A stretch of 34,214 nucleotides of DNA from a virus, in IMG/VR virus record IMGVR_UViG_3300006920_000029, positions 1 to 34,214 of that record. The stretch is one strand, 5' to 3'. Under the pieces are notes generated by a model. That model made no database searches. It was not told where the DNA came from and was given only the letters and a program-made list of their open reading frames with translations. Below, in pieces: positions 16,370-23,121 of the stretch. The translations under genes and the position numbers were made by a program. Each line of letters begins with the position of its first letter. Positions within the stretch are counted from its first letter, which is position 1.

Positions 16370-16568
16370 TTTATTTGAATTACATAAACTAAAAGAATAT
16401 TGCTCTAAATTGAGTAGTTTTATCCGAAGCCTAGACAACCATCTAGGCTTTGATAAACAGAGCGATTTAAAGGATATATTGAACGAATTAGATATAATGA
16501 AAGCAAGGATTGATACTACGATAATTGAGATGGATGCTTTTGAACAAAATGAATTGGGGATGAAATAA
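16353..16568 (+). CDS. Small helical hypothetical protein
   Basis: A 71-residue protein. GTG at 16353 is chosen because GAGGAG lies at the right distance; an in-frame ATG at 16302 would overlap the HNH gene by 68 bases and has no ribosome site. Two amphipathic helices (LHKLKEYCSKLSSFIRSL, LKDILNELDIMKARI) suggest a helical hairpin or dimer. It overlaps both neighbours. Function unknown. Confidence 0.7.
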   Translation: MIAPTNLFELHKLKEYCSKLSSFIRSLDNHLGFDKQSDLKDILNELDIMKARIDTTIIEMDAFEQNELGMK

Positions 16569-16732
16569 TGATAGGAGAAACAAAACCAATGGTAACTGAT
16601 GATGACTTTACACCATTTTTAAGGTGGTTAGTAACTAAGCATAATTATAGTGAAGAAGATATAATCAATGTGGTAGAGAAACCATATAGATATACAGAAT
16701 TATATAAGGAGTTTTCTAATGAAGAAATCTAA
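16568..16732 (+). CDS. Small acidic hypothetical protein
   Basis: A 54-residue protein whose ATG overlaps the previous stop (TAATG) and whose end overlaps the next start by 14 bases. It has an acidic patch (TDDDFTPFLRWL) and NYSEEDIINVVEKPYRY, a helical segment. Strict coupling is the main support. No family recognised. Confidence 0.65.
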   Translation: MIGETKPMVTDDDFTPFLRWLVTKHNYSEEDIINVVEKPYRYTELYKEFSNEEI

Positions 16733-17036
16733 ACATCAGAAAATAAAAGAGCATTTAGAATCTGGAAAATCAATTACAAGTTGGGAAGCGATTACAGAAT
16801 ATAGAGTAACTAGATTATCTGCTATTATATTTAATCTTAAAAAAGATGGGATGCGAATAGAGTCAAAAGATTATGTTGGGAAAAATAATAATGGAGATAG
16901 TATTAGATATACTAAATACAAATGTTTAGATATTGTAAAAGATGAAAGTCAATTAGCTATGTTTAGTGATGAACCAAAAGAATTTAAGAGGTGGCTAGAC
17001 ACTCCACCTAAGCCAAAAAAAGGTGACATTAGATAA
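16719..17036 (+). CDS. Winged-helix HTH protein (HTH_39-like)
   Basis: A 105-residue protein preceded by AAGGAG. Residues about 4-50 match the phage helix-turn-helix family represented by HTH_39: KIKEHLESGKSITSWEAI, then TRLSAIIFNLKKDGMRIES, where the L-x-A-x-I-x2-L-x3-G pattern is the recognition helix and wing. The C-terminus is basic and Pro-rich. It is the only clear DNA-binding regulator candidate in the window, although many HTH_39 proteins are of unknown role. Its stop lies within a GATAATCACA box that also appears near both early promoters. A structured intergenic element follows. Confidence 0.75.
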   Translation: MKKSKHQKIKEHLESGKSITSWEAITEYRVTRLSAIIFNLKKDGMRIESKDYVGKNNNGDSIRYTKYKCLDIVKDESQLAMFSDEPKEFKRWLDTPPKPKKGDIR

Positions 17037-17041
17037 TCACA

Positions 17042-17099
17042 TGGGCATGGGGTTTTCCTCACACAACGTCATGTTTGGATTTCGCTTTCCTCATGCCCA
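17042..17099 (+). terminator. Long-loop stem in the early operon
   Basis: TGGGCATG (17042-17049) pairs perfectly with CATGCCCA (17092-17099), and two more pairs follow inward after one mismatch. The 42-base interior has no reading frame of note. The stem is followed by TCATTTAATAG, a weak T tract, so an attenuator, a processing site or a small structured RNA are all possible. It fills the only real gap between 16719-17036 and 17121. Confidence 0.5.
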
Positions 17100-17120
17100 A
17101 TCATTTAATAGGAGATAATA

Positions 17121-17207
17121 ATGAAGAAAAATCATCCACTTTATAATAGATATAAACATTTACTAGTTCTTCCAATTAGTAAGCGCAGATGGTTTATAAA
17201 ACTTTAG
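17121..17207 (+). CDS. Very small basic protein
   Basis: A 28-residue frame with a good ribosome site (AGGAGATAATA) before ATG. It is basic and aromatic (KKNHPLYNRYKHLL, ISKRRWFIKL). Support is the ribosome site and the packing of the genes after it. No family recognised. Confidence 0.45.
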   Translation: MKKNHPLYNRYKHLLVLPISKRRWFIKL

Positions 17208-17216
17208 GAAATAATA

Positions 17217-17291
17217 ATGGAAAACATAACAGTTATAAATAAAAATGGTAATATATATTATATTTATAAAACAAGTTGGGGTAAACAATGA
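17217..17291 (+). CDS. Very small hypothetical protein
   Basis: A 24-residue frame (Tyr/Ile/Asn-rich) preceded by AGGAAATAATA and overlapping the next start as ATGA. It may be a leader peptide that couples translation to the small membrane protein that follows rather than a functional protein. Confidence 0.4.
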   Translation: MENITVINKNGNIYYIYKTSWGKQ

Positions 17292-17398
17292 AAGACTTTT
17301 TTGAAAACTTTGAGATGTGGGTGTTCTTGTATATTACCGCAGCATTTACAGCTTTAGTAATACAATTTTTAATTAAACTAATATATAGGAGTATATAA
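17288..17398 (+). CDS. Single-pass membrane miniprotein
   Basis: A 36-residue protein with an acidic start (KDFFENFE) and one transmembrane helix (about residues 11-31, MWVFLYITAAFTALVIQFLI), ending KLIYRSI. It starts over the previous stop (ATGA) and its stop overlaps the next start (TAATG). Membrane miniproteins among early phage genes often act in host takeover or superinfection exclusion; this is inference only. Confidence 0.55.
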   Translation: MKDFFENFEMWVFLYITAAFTALVIQFLIKLIYRSI

Positions 17399-17916
17399 TG
17401 CAAAATAACGAGCGTAAACCTAAGATTGATTTTGAACAAGGAAAAAAATATAAGATTCAATTAATCTTTGATACTTGTAAATCTGGTAAAACAACTAAGC
17501 CTGATGGTAAATCATATAATTGGTATTTGTACCAATGCCAATATAATTCAAATGAATATACATTCTTTGCAGATTATGATTTACACGATGAGCTAAGGAA
17601 ATTTGGTCGTGGAGATATTTTGGAAATTCAAGATAACTATGAGGGCGATAATCCTTATGGACATGATTGGAGTGTTATGTCAGTTGGAGTTACAGGTTCA
17701 TTAGATAAAATTATGAAAGATAGTAAGAATAAGACTGAGGTTAAAATTGAATTATTTGCTTGTATGAAAGTGGCATCTTCATTTAGTAAATCATTAGATG
17801 AGTTAAAAGCCAACACTTATGTAGTGCAACAACTGCACAAAGAAATGGTTGATGAAGTAATTAATGAATCATCTCAAGCTCAAGCGGTTGTTGATAAAAC
17901 TGAGGAATTATTCTAA
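17398..17916 (+). CDS. Candidate single-stranded DNA-binding (OB-fold-like) protein
   Basis: A 172-residue protein. Residues about 10-105 look like an OB fold: strands around KKYKIQLIFDTCKSG, YNWYLYQCQYN and EYTFFADYD, with aromatic residues that could stack on bases, then GDILEIQDNY and HDWSVMSVG. The C-terminus is helical and ends VDKTEELF, an acidic-hydrophobic tip like the SSB tail that docks partner proteins. It is coupled (TAATG) to a PD-(D/E)XK nuclease and precedes the replication genes. The call rests on fold pattern and position, not on a recognised family. Confidence 0.5.
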   Translation: MQNNERKPKIDFEQGKKYKIQLIFDTCKSGKTTKPDGKSYNWYLYQCQYNSNEYTFFADYDLHDELRKFGRGDILEIQDNYEGDNPYGHDWSVMSVGVTGSLDKIMKDSKNKTEVKIELFACMKVASSFSKSLDELKANTYVVQQLHKEMVDEVINESSQAQAVVDKTEELF

Positions 17917-18290
17917 TGATTAATAGTCAAAAAAAAGGAAAGAGAGGAGAACTTGCAGTTGTTAAAATTATTAATAAATATCTTGGCACTAACTTTCGCA
18001 GGACTCCTAATTCTGGTGGTCTCAGTTTTAAAGGAGATATTATTGACATTGATAATACCAATCCCCTTTATGATTTCCACATTGAAATCAAGAATACTAA
18101 CACACTTCAAATCCCTAAGTGGATGGAACAAATAGATAGAGATTTGCCACTTGGAAAAACTGGTCTTTTAATAGCAAAGTTTAGAGGCGGTTGGTTTGCA
18201 TGGTTAAGTCTTGAGGACTTTTTATATCTTATATCTACAATTATGGAACTTCAAAATAAAGTGCGGACTTATGAAGAAGTCAATGATTGA
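17916..18290 (+). CDS. PD-(D/E)XK nuclease, Holliday-junction-resolvase-like
   Basis: A 124-residue nuclease-type protein with the core in order: Glu12 in KKGKRGELAVV, Asp41 in SFKGDIIDI, and Glu57-x-Lys59 in FHIEIKNT. This is the archaeal Hjc/phage resolvase layout, with the N-terminal KGxxxE motif. Such enzymes resolve branched DNA before packaging or act in recombination. RRTPNSGG before the Asp is typical of phage members, where the loop touches DNA. The WFAWLSLEDFL end fits. It is coupled to the SSB-like gene by TAATG. A replication-fork or recombination role is likely; the exact DNA substrate is not readable. Confidence 0.8.
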   Translation: MINSQKKGKRGELAVVKIINKYLGTNFRRTPNSGGLSFKGDIIDIDNTNPLYDFHIEIKNTNTLQIPKWMEQIDRDLPLGKTGLLIAKFRGGWFAWLSLEDFLYLISTIMELQNKVRTYEEVND

Positions 18291-18537
18291 ATGGATATTG
18301 GATGTAACCAATGAAGATTTATCCAATAGGAGAATCAAGAGTAAGAAAAAAGCTAGTGCATTTGAGCGATTACATCATAGGATAGATGACATATTATTTT
18401 ATTGTGAACCTTGTAATAGAGTATGGCAAAAGAATCGCAAAATGATGTCTAGGGATTGGGAATCATATCCATCTAACCACATACCGATAATCGGAAAACA
18501 AAGAAAAGAATGTCCGAATTGTAAGGAGAAAAAATGA
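18283..18537 (+). CDS. Small zinc-ribbon protein
   Basis: An 84-residue basic protein with CEPC and CPNC pairs about 33 residues apart, forming a likely zinc ribbon; the linker is Lys/Arg-rich. ATG at 18283 overlaps the previous stop by 8 bases; ATG at 18271 is an equally allowed start adding four residues. It ends over the next ATG (ATGA). A nucleic-acid-binding accessory of replication or transcription is plausible. Confidence 0.7.
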   Translation: MIEWILDVTNEDLSNRRIKSKKKASAFERLHHRIDDILFYCEPCNRVWQKNRKMMSRDWESYPSNHIPIIGKQRKECPNCKEKK

Positions 18538-18875
18538 TAGTTGATTGGGGTGCTACTAAAAAAAGAAGAAGTGAGTGTTTTGATTTAAACATTTCATATA
18601 TGTTTAATGGCGATGTAATGGAAGCAACTTTATTAGTTCATCACTATAATTATCCACCTAGAAAAACATTTTTTAATTTTACTAAACACATGAAAAATGA
18701 ACTACTAGAGCTTATAGTTGATGTACTTAAAGAAGATACAAATTATAAATTTGGTGTAACTACATATCATTATCTTGGAGCAGTTTTACCATCAACATTA
18801 GAATGGATTGTTTTCAATAACATAAAAAAAAGGAGATTAAATGATAACAGGAAAAATGAAATTACCACTTATTAG
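18534..18875 (+). CDS. Hypothetical protein
   Basis: A 113-residue protein coupled to the gene before it. It has mixed strands and helices (LNISYMFNGDVMEATLLVHH, MKNELLELIVDVLKED) and no cysteine pairs or membrane segment. The C-terminal 11 codons overlap the next gene, whose ribosome site (AAAGGAGATTAA) lies inside this frame. No family recognised. Confidence 0.65.
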   Translation: MIVDWGATKKRRSECFDLNISYMFNGDVMEATLLVHHYNYPPRKTFFNFTKHMKNELLELIVDVLKEDTNYKFGVTTYHYLGAVLPSTLEWIVFNNIKKRRLNDNRKNEITTY

Positions 18876-19065
18876 AGTTGATATTGGTAATAATCGAAAT
18901 AGATGGTTTTGGGATGAGCATGAAGCTATAATTTTTGCAAGTGGTTATTACAATACTGATACATTTGTTAAAAATCAACATCCAATATTTGAACATGGTT
19001 TTAGCGTAGACCATAAAGATATTTGCAAATTTTTAAATGAAATGGAGATTAAAAAAAATGGCTAA
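18841..19065 (+). CDS. Hypothetical protein
   Basis: A 74-residue protein with a strong AGGAG site, starting 35 bases before the previous stop. The middle is aromatic (RNRWFWDEHEAIIFASGYYN) and the end acidic and helical. It overlaps the replication initiator start by 8 bases, so it is coupled to it. No family recognised. Confidence 0.65.
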   Translation: MITGKMKLPLIRVDIGNNRNRWFWDEHEAIIFASGYYNTDTFVKNQHPIFEHGFSVDHKDICKFLNEMEIKKNG

Positions 19066-19699
19066 ACGATTTATAGATACTAAGATATGGGATAAGGCTT
19101 GGTTTAGAAAACTAACACCAGAAAATAAATTATTATGGGTTTATATATTAACTAAATGCGACCACGCAGGAATTTTAGATGGAGATTGGGAAGCTGCAAG
19201 TTTCTTTTTAGGTAATAGTATATATGAATATGAAGAAATACCTGAAGTAATAAGAAATAAAATGATTCCAATAGATGATGACCAATTTTTTATTCCATCA
19301 TTTATTGAATATCAATATGGTACTTTAAGAATTAATTCTAAACCACATTTATCTGTAATTAAAAGATTAGAGGAAAAAGGATTAAATAACTATTTACAAA
19401 GGGTTATGGTAACTCTTAAAGATAAAGATAAAGATAAGGATATAGATAAAAGACAAGATAAGTTTATAGATAAAGTAAATGCAGTAATAAAAGAGAAAAA
19501 ATATAGCAATGATGAAACTAATAATTTTGTAGGATTTTGGACAGAGCGTAATAACTCTAATACTAAGATGCGATTTGAATTACAACAGACATTTGATATT
19601 GCTAGAAGATTGGCAACATGGGTAAGAAATAATAAAGAGTGGAAAATAAACAAGAAGGAAAATAATGAGCGAGAAGAAATGCAGTTCACAGGAAGCTAG
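19058..19699 (+). CDS. Replication initiator (phage replisome-organiser-like)
   Basis: A 213-residue protein. The start at ATG 19058 is chosen over an in-frame ATG at 19037 because GGAG sits before it and the protein then begins MAKRFIDTKIWDKAWFRKL, the usual opening of phage replisome-organiser N-terminal domains. WFRKLTPENKLLWVYILTKC and HAGILDGDW are typical of this winged-helix family. The middle has a Lys/Asp linker (KDKDKDKDIDK) encoded by GATAAA-type DNA repeats, and the C-terminus is basic. As with lambda O, the protein probably binds the repeats within its own gene and recruits host replication proteins. No polymerase or helicase is encoded nearby, so host enzymes are needed. Confidence 0.78.
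   Translation: MAKRFIDTKIWDKAWFRKLTPENKLLWVYILTKCDHAGILDGDWEAASFFLGNSIYEYEEIPEVIRNKMIPIDDDQFFIPSFIEYQYGTLRINSKPHLSVIKRLEEKGLNNYLQRVMVTLKDKDKDKDIDKRQDKFIDKVNAVIKEKKYSNDETNNFVGFWTERNNSNTKMRFELQQTFDIARRLATWVRNNKEWKINKKENNEREEMQFTGS
19421..19474 (+). repeat. GATAAA-type iteron array, candidate replication origin
   Basis: Nine consecutive in-register six-base units from 19421: GATAAA, GATAAA, GATAAG, GATATA, GATAAA, AGACAA, GATAAG, TTTATA, GATAAA. Seven of nine fit GATA[AT][AG]. They lie inside the initiator gene, as the lambda iterons lie in O. The surrounding DNA is AT-rich and would melt easily. The repeats may only reflect a low-complexity protein linker. Confidence 0.55.
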
Positions 19700-20063
19700 T
19701 TTTTTTGTTAATGACTTATTTGATACATTAGACATTAAAGGAAACAACCAACTATTATTTAATCAATTTTGTAGCTTATTAATGAAGTTTGATAAGGAGA
19801 CAATTAAAAAGGCTTGGAAAGATATTGTTTATAGTTGTGAACCGCCTAATGGACAAATGGCGGGTAGACTTCCTAAGATGTTTGTTATAGAGAAAATATT
19901 GATGAGTAATAGGATTGAAAAATGGAATGTAGAACATCAAGTAAATAAAAAGAAAGAAATAGAAGCGGGAACAATATCTAAATTATTTAATTGGGGTATT
20001 GAATACCACGAAGGGAAAATAACTAAACAAGAACTAGAAAAAAGGATAGATGAAAACTTATGA
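19665..20063 (+). CDS. Hypothetical replication accessory protein
   Basis: A 132-residue, mostly helical protein that starts 35 bases before the initiator stop with an AAGGAAAATA site. Its pattern (FFVNDLFDTLDI, then FNQFCSLLMKFDKETIKKAW) and position just after the initiator are where phages keep a helicase loader or primosome partner, but it lacks an ATP-binding motif, so it would be a lambda-P-like protein at most. Its stop overlaps the next start as ATGA. Confidence 0.55.
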   Translation: MSEKKCSSQEASFFVNDLFDTLDIKGNNQLLFNQFCSLLMKFDKETIKKAWKDIVYSCEPPNGQMAGRLPKMFVIEKILMSNRIEKWNVEHQVNKKKEIEAGTISKLFNWGIEYHEGKITKQELEKRIDENL

Positions 20064-20323
20064 GTAAAAACCAAGAATCACTATTTGGAGATTTAGACAA
20101 ATATTCATGGTGGGATGAACATTGGCAAGATATGCCAGAATATAAAATGCTAGATGAAAAACCATTTCATACAATAAAAGTTCATTTTGTAACTAAACAA
20201 GATTTAAAAAGTTTTAAAGAACTAATTAATCAGACAGTTACAAGCCAAACTAAATCTATCTGGTTTCCTAAAAAAAATGAATTACCGCCAAGATATTTTT
20301 TATATGTGGATGAAGAAGAATGA
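20060..20323 (+). CDS. Conserved-looking companion of the TAGT glycosyltransferase
   Basis: An 87-residue protein between the replication accessory gene and the glycosyltransferase, linked to both by ATGA overlaps. The pattern W-x2-MPEYKMLDEKPFHTIKVHF, then VTKQDLKSF and QTVTSQTKSIWFPKKN, is one I recall from small proteins next to TAGT-type glycosyltransferases or ParB/PAPS-reductase-like genes in phages and mobile elements. This was not checked by search. It is acidic, with no cysteines or membrane segment. It could be an adaptor that delivers a modification enzyme to DNA; function unknown. Confidence 0.72.
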   Translation: MSKNQESLFGDLDKYSWWDEHWQDMPEYKMLDEKPFHTIKVHFVTKQDLKSFKELINQTVTSQTKSIWFPKKNELPPRYFLYVDEEE

Positions 20324-21168
20324 ATCCTAAATACCCAATTTATGTAATATCAAAAAATAGATGGCAATATGCTAAGACTGATATATTTACAACGACTGCC
20401 TTAGAAAAAATAAATGTTCCATATAAAATTGTCATAGAGCCACAAGAATATAATCATTATAAAAAGTATATTGATTCAAGTAAAATATTGACATTGCCAT
20501 TCTCTAATTTAAACAAGGGGAGTATTCCAGCCAGAAACTGGGTCTGGGAACATTCTATAAAAGAGGGTCATGAAAGACATTGGATTATAGATGATAATAT
20601 TCAAGATTTTTATAGATTAAATAAAAATAAAAGACTTCATGTTGCTAGTGGAACTATATTTAAATGTGCAGAAGATTTTGTGGATAGATATACAAATGTA
20701 CCAATGGCTGGATTTAATTATAATACATTTGCTATTCCTAGAAAAAACCTTGCTCCATTTTATCTTAATACTCGTGTTTATTCATGTATATTATTATCAA
20801 ATAAATTAAAACATAGATGGCGAGGAAGATATAATGAAGATACAGATTTAAGTTTAAGAGTTTTAAAAGATGGGGATTGCACTATTCTATTTAATGCGTT
20901 TTTATGTGATAAAGTAAATACGATGATAATGACAGGTGGTAATACAGATAAGTTGTATAAAGATGATGGCAGAAAAAAAATGGCAGAGTCATTAGTTGAG
21001 CAACATCCAGATGTTGTTAGAATGGCTTGGAAATGGGATAGATGGACTCACTTTGTAGATTATAAGCAGTTCAAACTTAATAACAAGCTAATTAAAAAAG
21101 ATGGGATTAGTATTAAAAAAGGTATTAATAATTATGGCATGAAATTAATTCAACTGGAGAATGTATGA
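20320..21168 (+). CDS. TET-associated-type glycosyltransferase (TAGT)
   Basis: A 282-residue glycosyltransferase with the distinctive motif series of the TAGT (GREB1-related) family: PIYVISKNRW at the start, VPYKIVIEPQEY (33-44), LPFSNLNKGSIPARNWVWEH (59-78), the metal/nucleotide-sugar motif WIIDDN (88-93), GFNYNTF, LNTRVYSCILL (149-159) and RYNEDTDLSLR (170-180), whose acidic residues are probably catalytic. The family was described by comparative genomics as acting with TET/JBP base oxygenases to glycosylate modified bases. No such oxygenase or hydroxymethylase is visible here, so acceptor and donor are open. It is coupled by ATGA to a small companion upstream and a sugar epimerase downstream. 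Confidence 0.85.
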   Translation: MNPKYPIYVISKNRWQYAKTDIFTTTALEKINVPYKIVIEPQEYNHYKKYIDSSKILTLPFSNLNKGSIPARNWVWEHSIKEGHERHWIIDDNIQDFYRLNKNKRLHVASGTIFKCAEDFVDRYTNVPMAGFNYNTFAIPRKNLAPFYLNTRVYSCILLSNKLKHRWRGRYNEDTDLSLRVLKDGDCTILFNAFLCDKVNTMIMTGGNTDKLYKDDGRKKMAESLVEQHPDVVRMAWKWDRWTHFVDYKQFKLNNKLIKKDGISIKKGINNYGMKLIQLENV

Positions 21169-22022
21169 TTTTAGTAACTGGAGGAGCAGGGTTTATTGGA
21201 ACTAATTTAATTGATAGATTAATAAAAGAGAAAGAAGATGTAATATCATTTGATAAAAAAAAATTTAAAAATAAAAATATAACTATTTTTAAAGGAGATT
21301 TATCTAAGTCTAAAGATTTAAAAATCTTTATTGAATACATTGGAAGAGTAAAATTAATAATTCATTTAGGTGCAATAGCAAGAGTTCATACATCAATAAA
21401 AGAACCTAAAAAAGTATTAATAAATAATTTAGTTAGTACGATTAATGTTCTTGATTATGCGAATGAGTTTAATATTCCAATTATTTATGCGGGGTCTAGT
21501 TCAAAATTTGCTGGTGCGAATAAAAGTCCTTATGCTTTTTCAAAATATAAAGGCGAAGAGCTATGCAAATTATATAATCAATTATATGGTTTGAGGGTTT
21601 ATGTTTGCAGATTTTATAATGTTTATGGAAATCATCAAATTGAAAAAGGTAAATATTCAACTGTAATCGGAGTATTTGAAAAGCAATTTAGAGAAAATAA
21701 ACCATTGACGATTGTAGGCGATGGAACACAAAAAAGAGATTTTACTCATATTGATGATATTGTAGCTGGGATTATAAAAGCAAAAAACATGATTATGGAT
21801 TCAAAATATTCATATTTAGAATTTGATTTTGGAACTGCAATTAGTTATTCTATAAATCAAGTTGCTAATATGTTTGGTAAGGATTATCCAAAAAAATATA
21901 TAAAAAGTAGAGATGGAGAATATAATTTTTCATTGGCTGACAATGCTTATACAAAGAACACTTTGAACTGGAAACCGAGTAGAAAACTATCAAATTACAT
22001 AAAAAATATAGTAAACCCTTAA
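21165..22022 (+). CDS. NAD-dependent sugar epimerase/dehydratase (extended SDR)
   Basis: A 285-residue enzyme of the extended SDR family. The NAD-binding motif GGAGFIG is at residues 6-12, a Ser-rich active-site region (GSSSKF) is followed by Tyr123-x3-Lys127 (the YAFSK pair), and there is RFYNVYG downstream. Such enzymes (GalE, UDP-xylose/arabinose epimerase, dTDP-glucose dehydratase types) interconvert nucleotide sugars. Coupled to the TAGT gene by ATGA, it most likely makes or adjusts the donor sugar. The subfamily cannot be read from motifs alone, although length and GSSSKF suit epimerases. A promoter follows within 30 bases of its stop. Confidence 0.85.
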   Translation: MILVTGGAGFIGTNLIDRLIKEKEDVISFDKKKFKNKNITIFKGDLSKSKDLKIFIEYIGRVKLIIHLGAIARVHTSIKEPKKVLINNLVSTINVLDYANEFNIPIIYAGSSSKFAGANKSPYAFSKYKGEELCKLYNQLYGLRVYVCRFYNVYGNHQIEKGKYSTVIGVFEKQFRENKPLTIVGDGTQKRDFTHIDDIVAGIIKAKNMIMDSKYSYLEFDFGTAISYSINQVANMFGKDYPKKYIKSRDGEYNFSLADNAYTKNTLNWKPSRKLSNYIKNIVNP

Positions 22023-22050
22023 ATAACCCTTAAAATAAATAAAAAAAGAC

Positions 22051-22079
22051 TTGCCTCGTATTATATAAAGCCCTAGTTT
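22051..22079 (+). promoter_or_regulatory. Promoter P2 before the amidoligase operon
   Basis: TTGCCT (22051-22056), a 17-base spacer and TAGTTT (22074-22079), weaker than P1 but with the same spacing and an almost identical leader. The leader begins with TGTGATTATC (22085-22094), a close relative of the box at P1. The amidoligase module is thus likely co-regulated with the early operon. Confidence 0.7.
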
Positions 22080-22084
22080 GTTAC

Positions 22085-22123
22085 TGTGATTATCAAGAAA
22101 AACGACAAGGAGTCAAAAGTGAA
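22085..22123 (+). repeat. Shared leader, copy 2 (promoter P2)
   Basis: The second copy of the leader at 15343-15381. The 19 bases at 22105-22123 match 15363-15381 except for one C/T difference. The first ten bases are the exact reverse complement of GATAATCACA at 15250-15259 and 17032-17041. Recent duplication or shared selection as a regulatory unit would explain it. Confidence 0.75.
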
Positions 22124-23120
22124 TAAAGGTAAATTTAATAATAATAGAGGTTTTGGAGTTGAAATCGAGTTTATCAGACCAAGAGGTGCTTCAAAGCAAG
22201 ATATATGTGATGCTTTAACAGTTACTTGTGAGGTAGAGGGATATAACCATATCACTAGACCACATTGGAAAATTGTTACTGATTGTTCAGTAGATGCAAA
22301 CAGTAGCCAACATGATAGAGGTTTAATTGGAGATAATGAGATTGTTTCTCCAATCCTTTATGGCGAGAATGGTTTTGAGCAGTTAAAGAATATCTTAGAC
22401 ACTCTTAATGAATTAGGATGTGAAGTTAATTATACTTGTGGCATTCATGTTCATCACGATGTAACTAATAAGATGGTTGAAGGTAAAGAGCAGAGTCAAA
22501 AATTCTTAGCTAATCTTGTAAAATTTGTTGCTAAGTATGAGCATCTAATTTATAAGTTAGTTTCTCCATCAAGATTAGATGGCAGAAATTATAGCACACC
22601 AGTTAGACAAGATTTTTTTGGATATGGTTCTACATTAAGTAAGAATGATGTTAATAGAATGGTTGCTAGAGTTAAGCGTAATTGTGAGAATAAATATCGT
22701 TATAGTAGTGATATTAACAATAACCAACCATCTCCAAGTGTTCAATATAATAGAGCTTGTGGTCTTAACTTTCGTAATGTTTGGACAAGAGGGTCTGTTG
22801 AATTTAGATACCATAATGGCTCTTTAAACTTTGATAAGATTGTTTCATGGATTGTCTTTACTCAAGCGATTGTTAATTCTGTTGAGGATGCAAGTAGTGT
22901 TAAAATGAGTTATGTTCCAAATAATGTTGATGGTCTTTTTTACTTAAGGAAGGCGATTGGTTTTGTTGGTAATACTAATAGAGATGATGTTACTGAACTA
23001 GCTACTAATTATATTGTTAAAAGATATAAAGAGCTAAGTGCTAGAGAAGATGATTACCTAAGAAATAGACAATATAGTTATGTTCAAGATGGACTAACTA
23101 CAAACCAAATAGGAGCGTAA
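22119..23120 (+). CDS. Amidoligase (Amidoligase_2, glutamine-synthetase-like fold)
   Basis: A 333-residue ATP-dependent COOH-NH2 ligase. Motifs in order: GFGVEIEF (11-18) for the metal-binding Glu residues, TDCSVD (54-59), EIVSP (74-78), GIHVHHD (108-114), and RGSVEFRYHNGS (224-235), which are hallmarks of Amidoligase_2. These enzymes form amide or peptide bonds; family members are predicted to modify peptides, proteins or cell-wall parts. The GTG start at 22119 follows AAGGAG and matches the duplicated leader; an in-frame start at 22086 lies in the promoter leader. It is followed after one base by a glutamine amidotransferase and then a gamma-glutamyl-cyclotransferase-like gene, a neighbourhood predicted earlier for this family. 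Substrate unknown. Confidence 0.88.
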   Translation: MNKGKFNNNRGFGVEIEFIRPRGASKQDICDALTVTCEVEGYNHITRPHWKIVTDCSVDANSSQHDRGLIGDNEIVSPILYGENGFEQLKNILDTLNELGCEVNYTCGIHVHHDVTNKMVEGKEQSQKFLANLVKFVAKYEHLIYKLVSPSRLDGRNYSTPVRQDFFGYGSTLSKNDVNRMVARVKRNCENKYRYSSDINNNQPSPSVQYNRACGLNFRNVWTRGSVEFRYHNGSLNFDKIVSWIVFTQAIVNSVEDASSVKMSYVPNNVDGLFYLRKAIGFVGNTNRDDVTELATNYIVKRYKELSAREDDYLRNRQYSYVQDGLTTNQIGA

Positions 23121-23121
23121 T

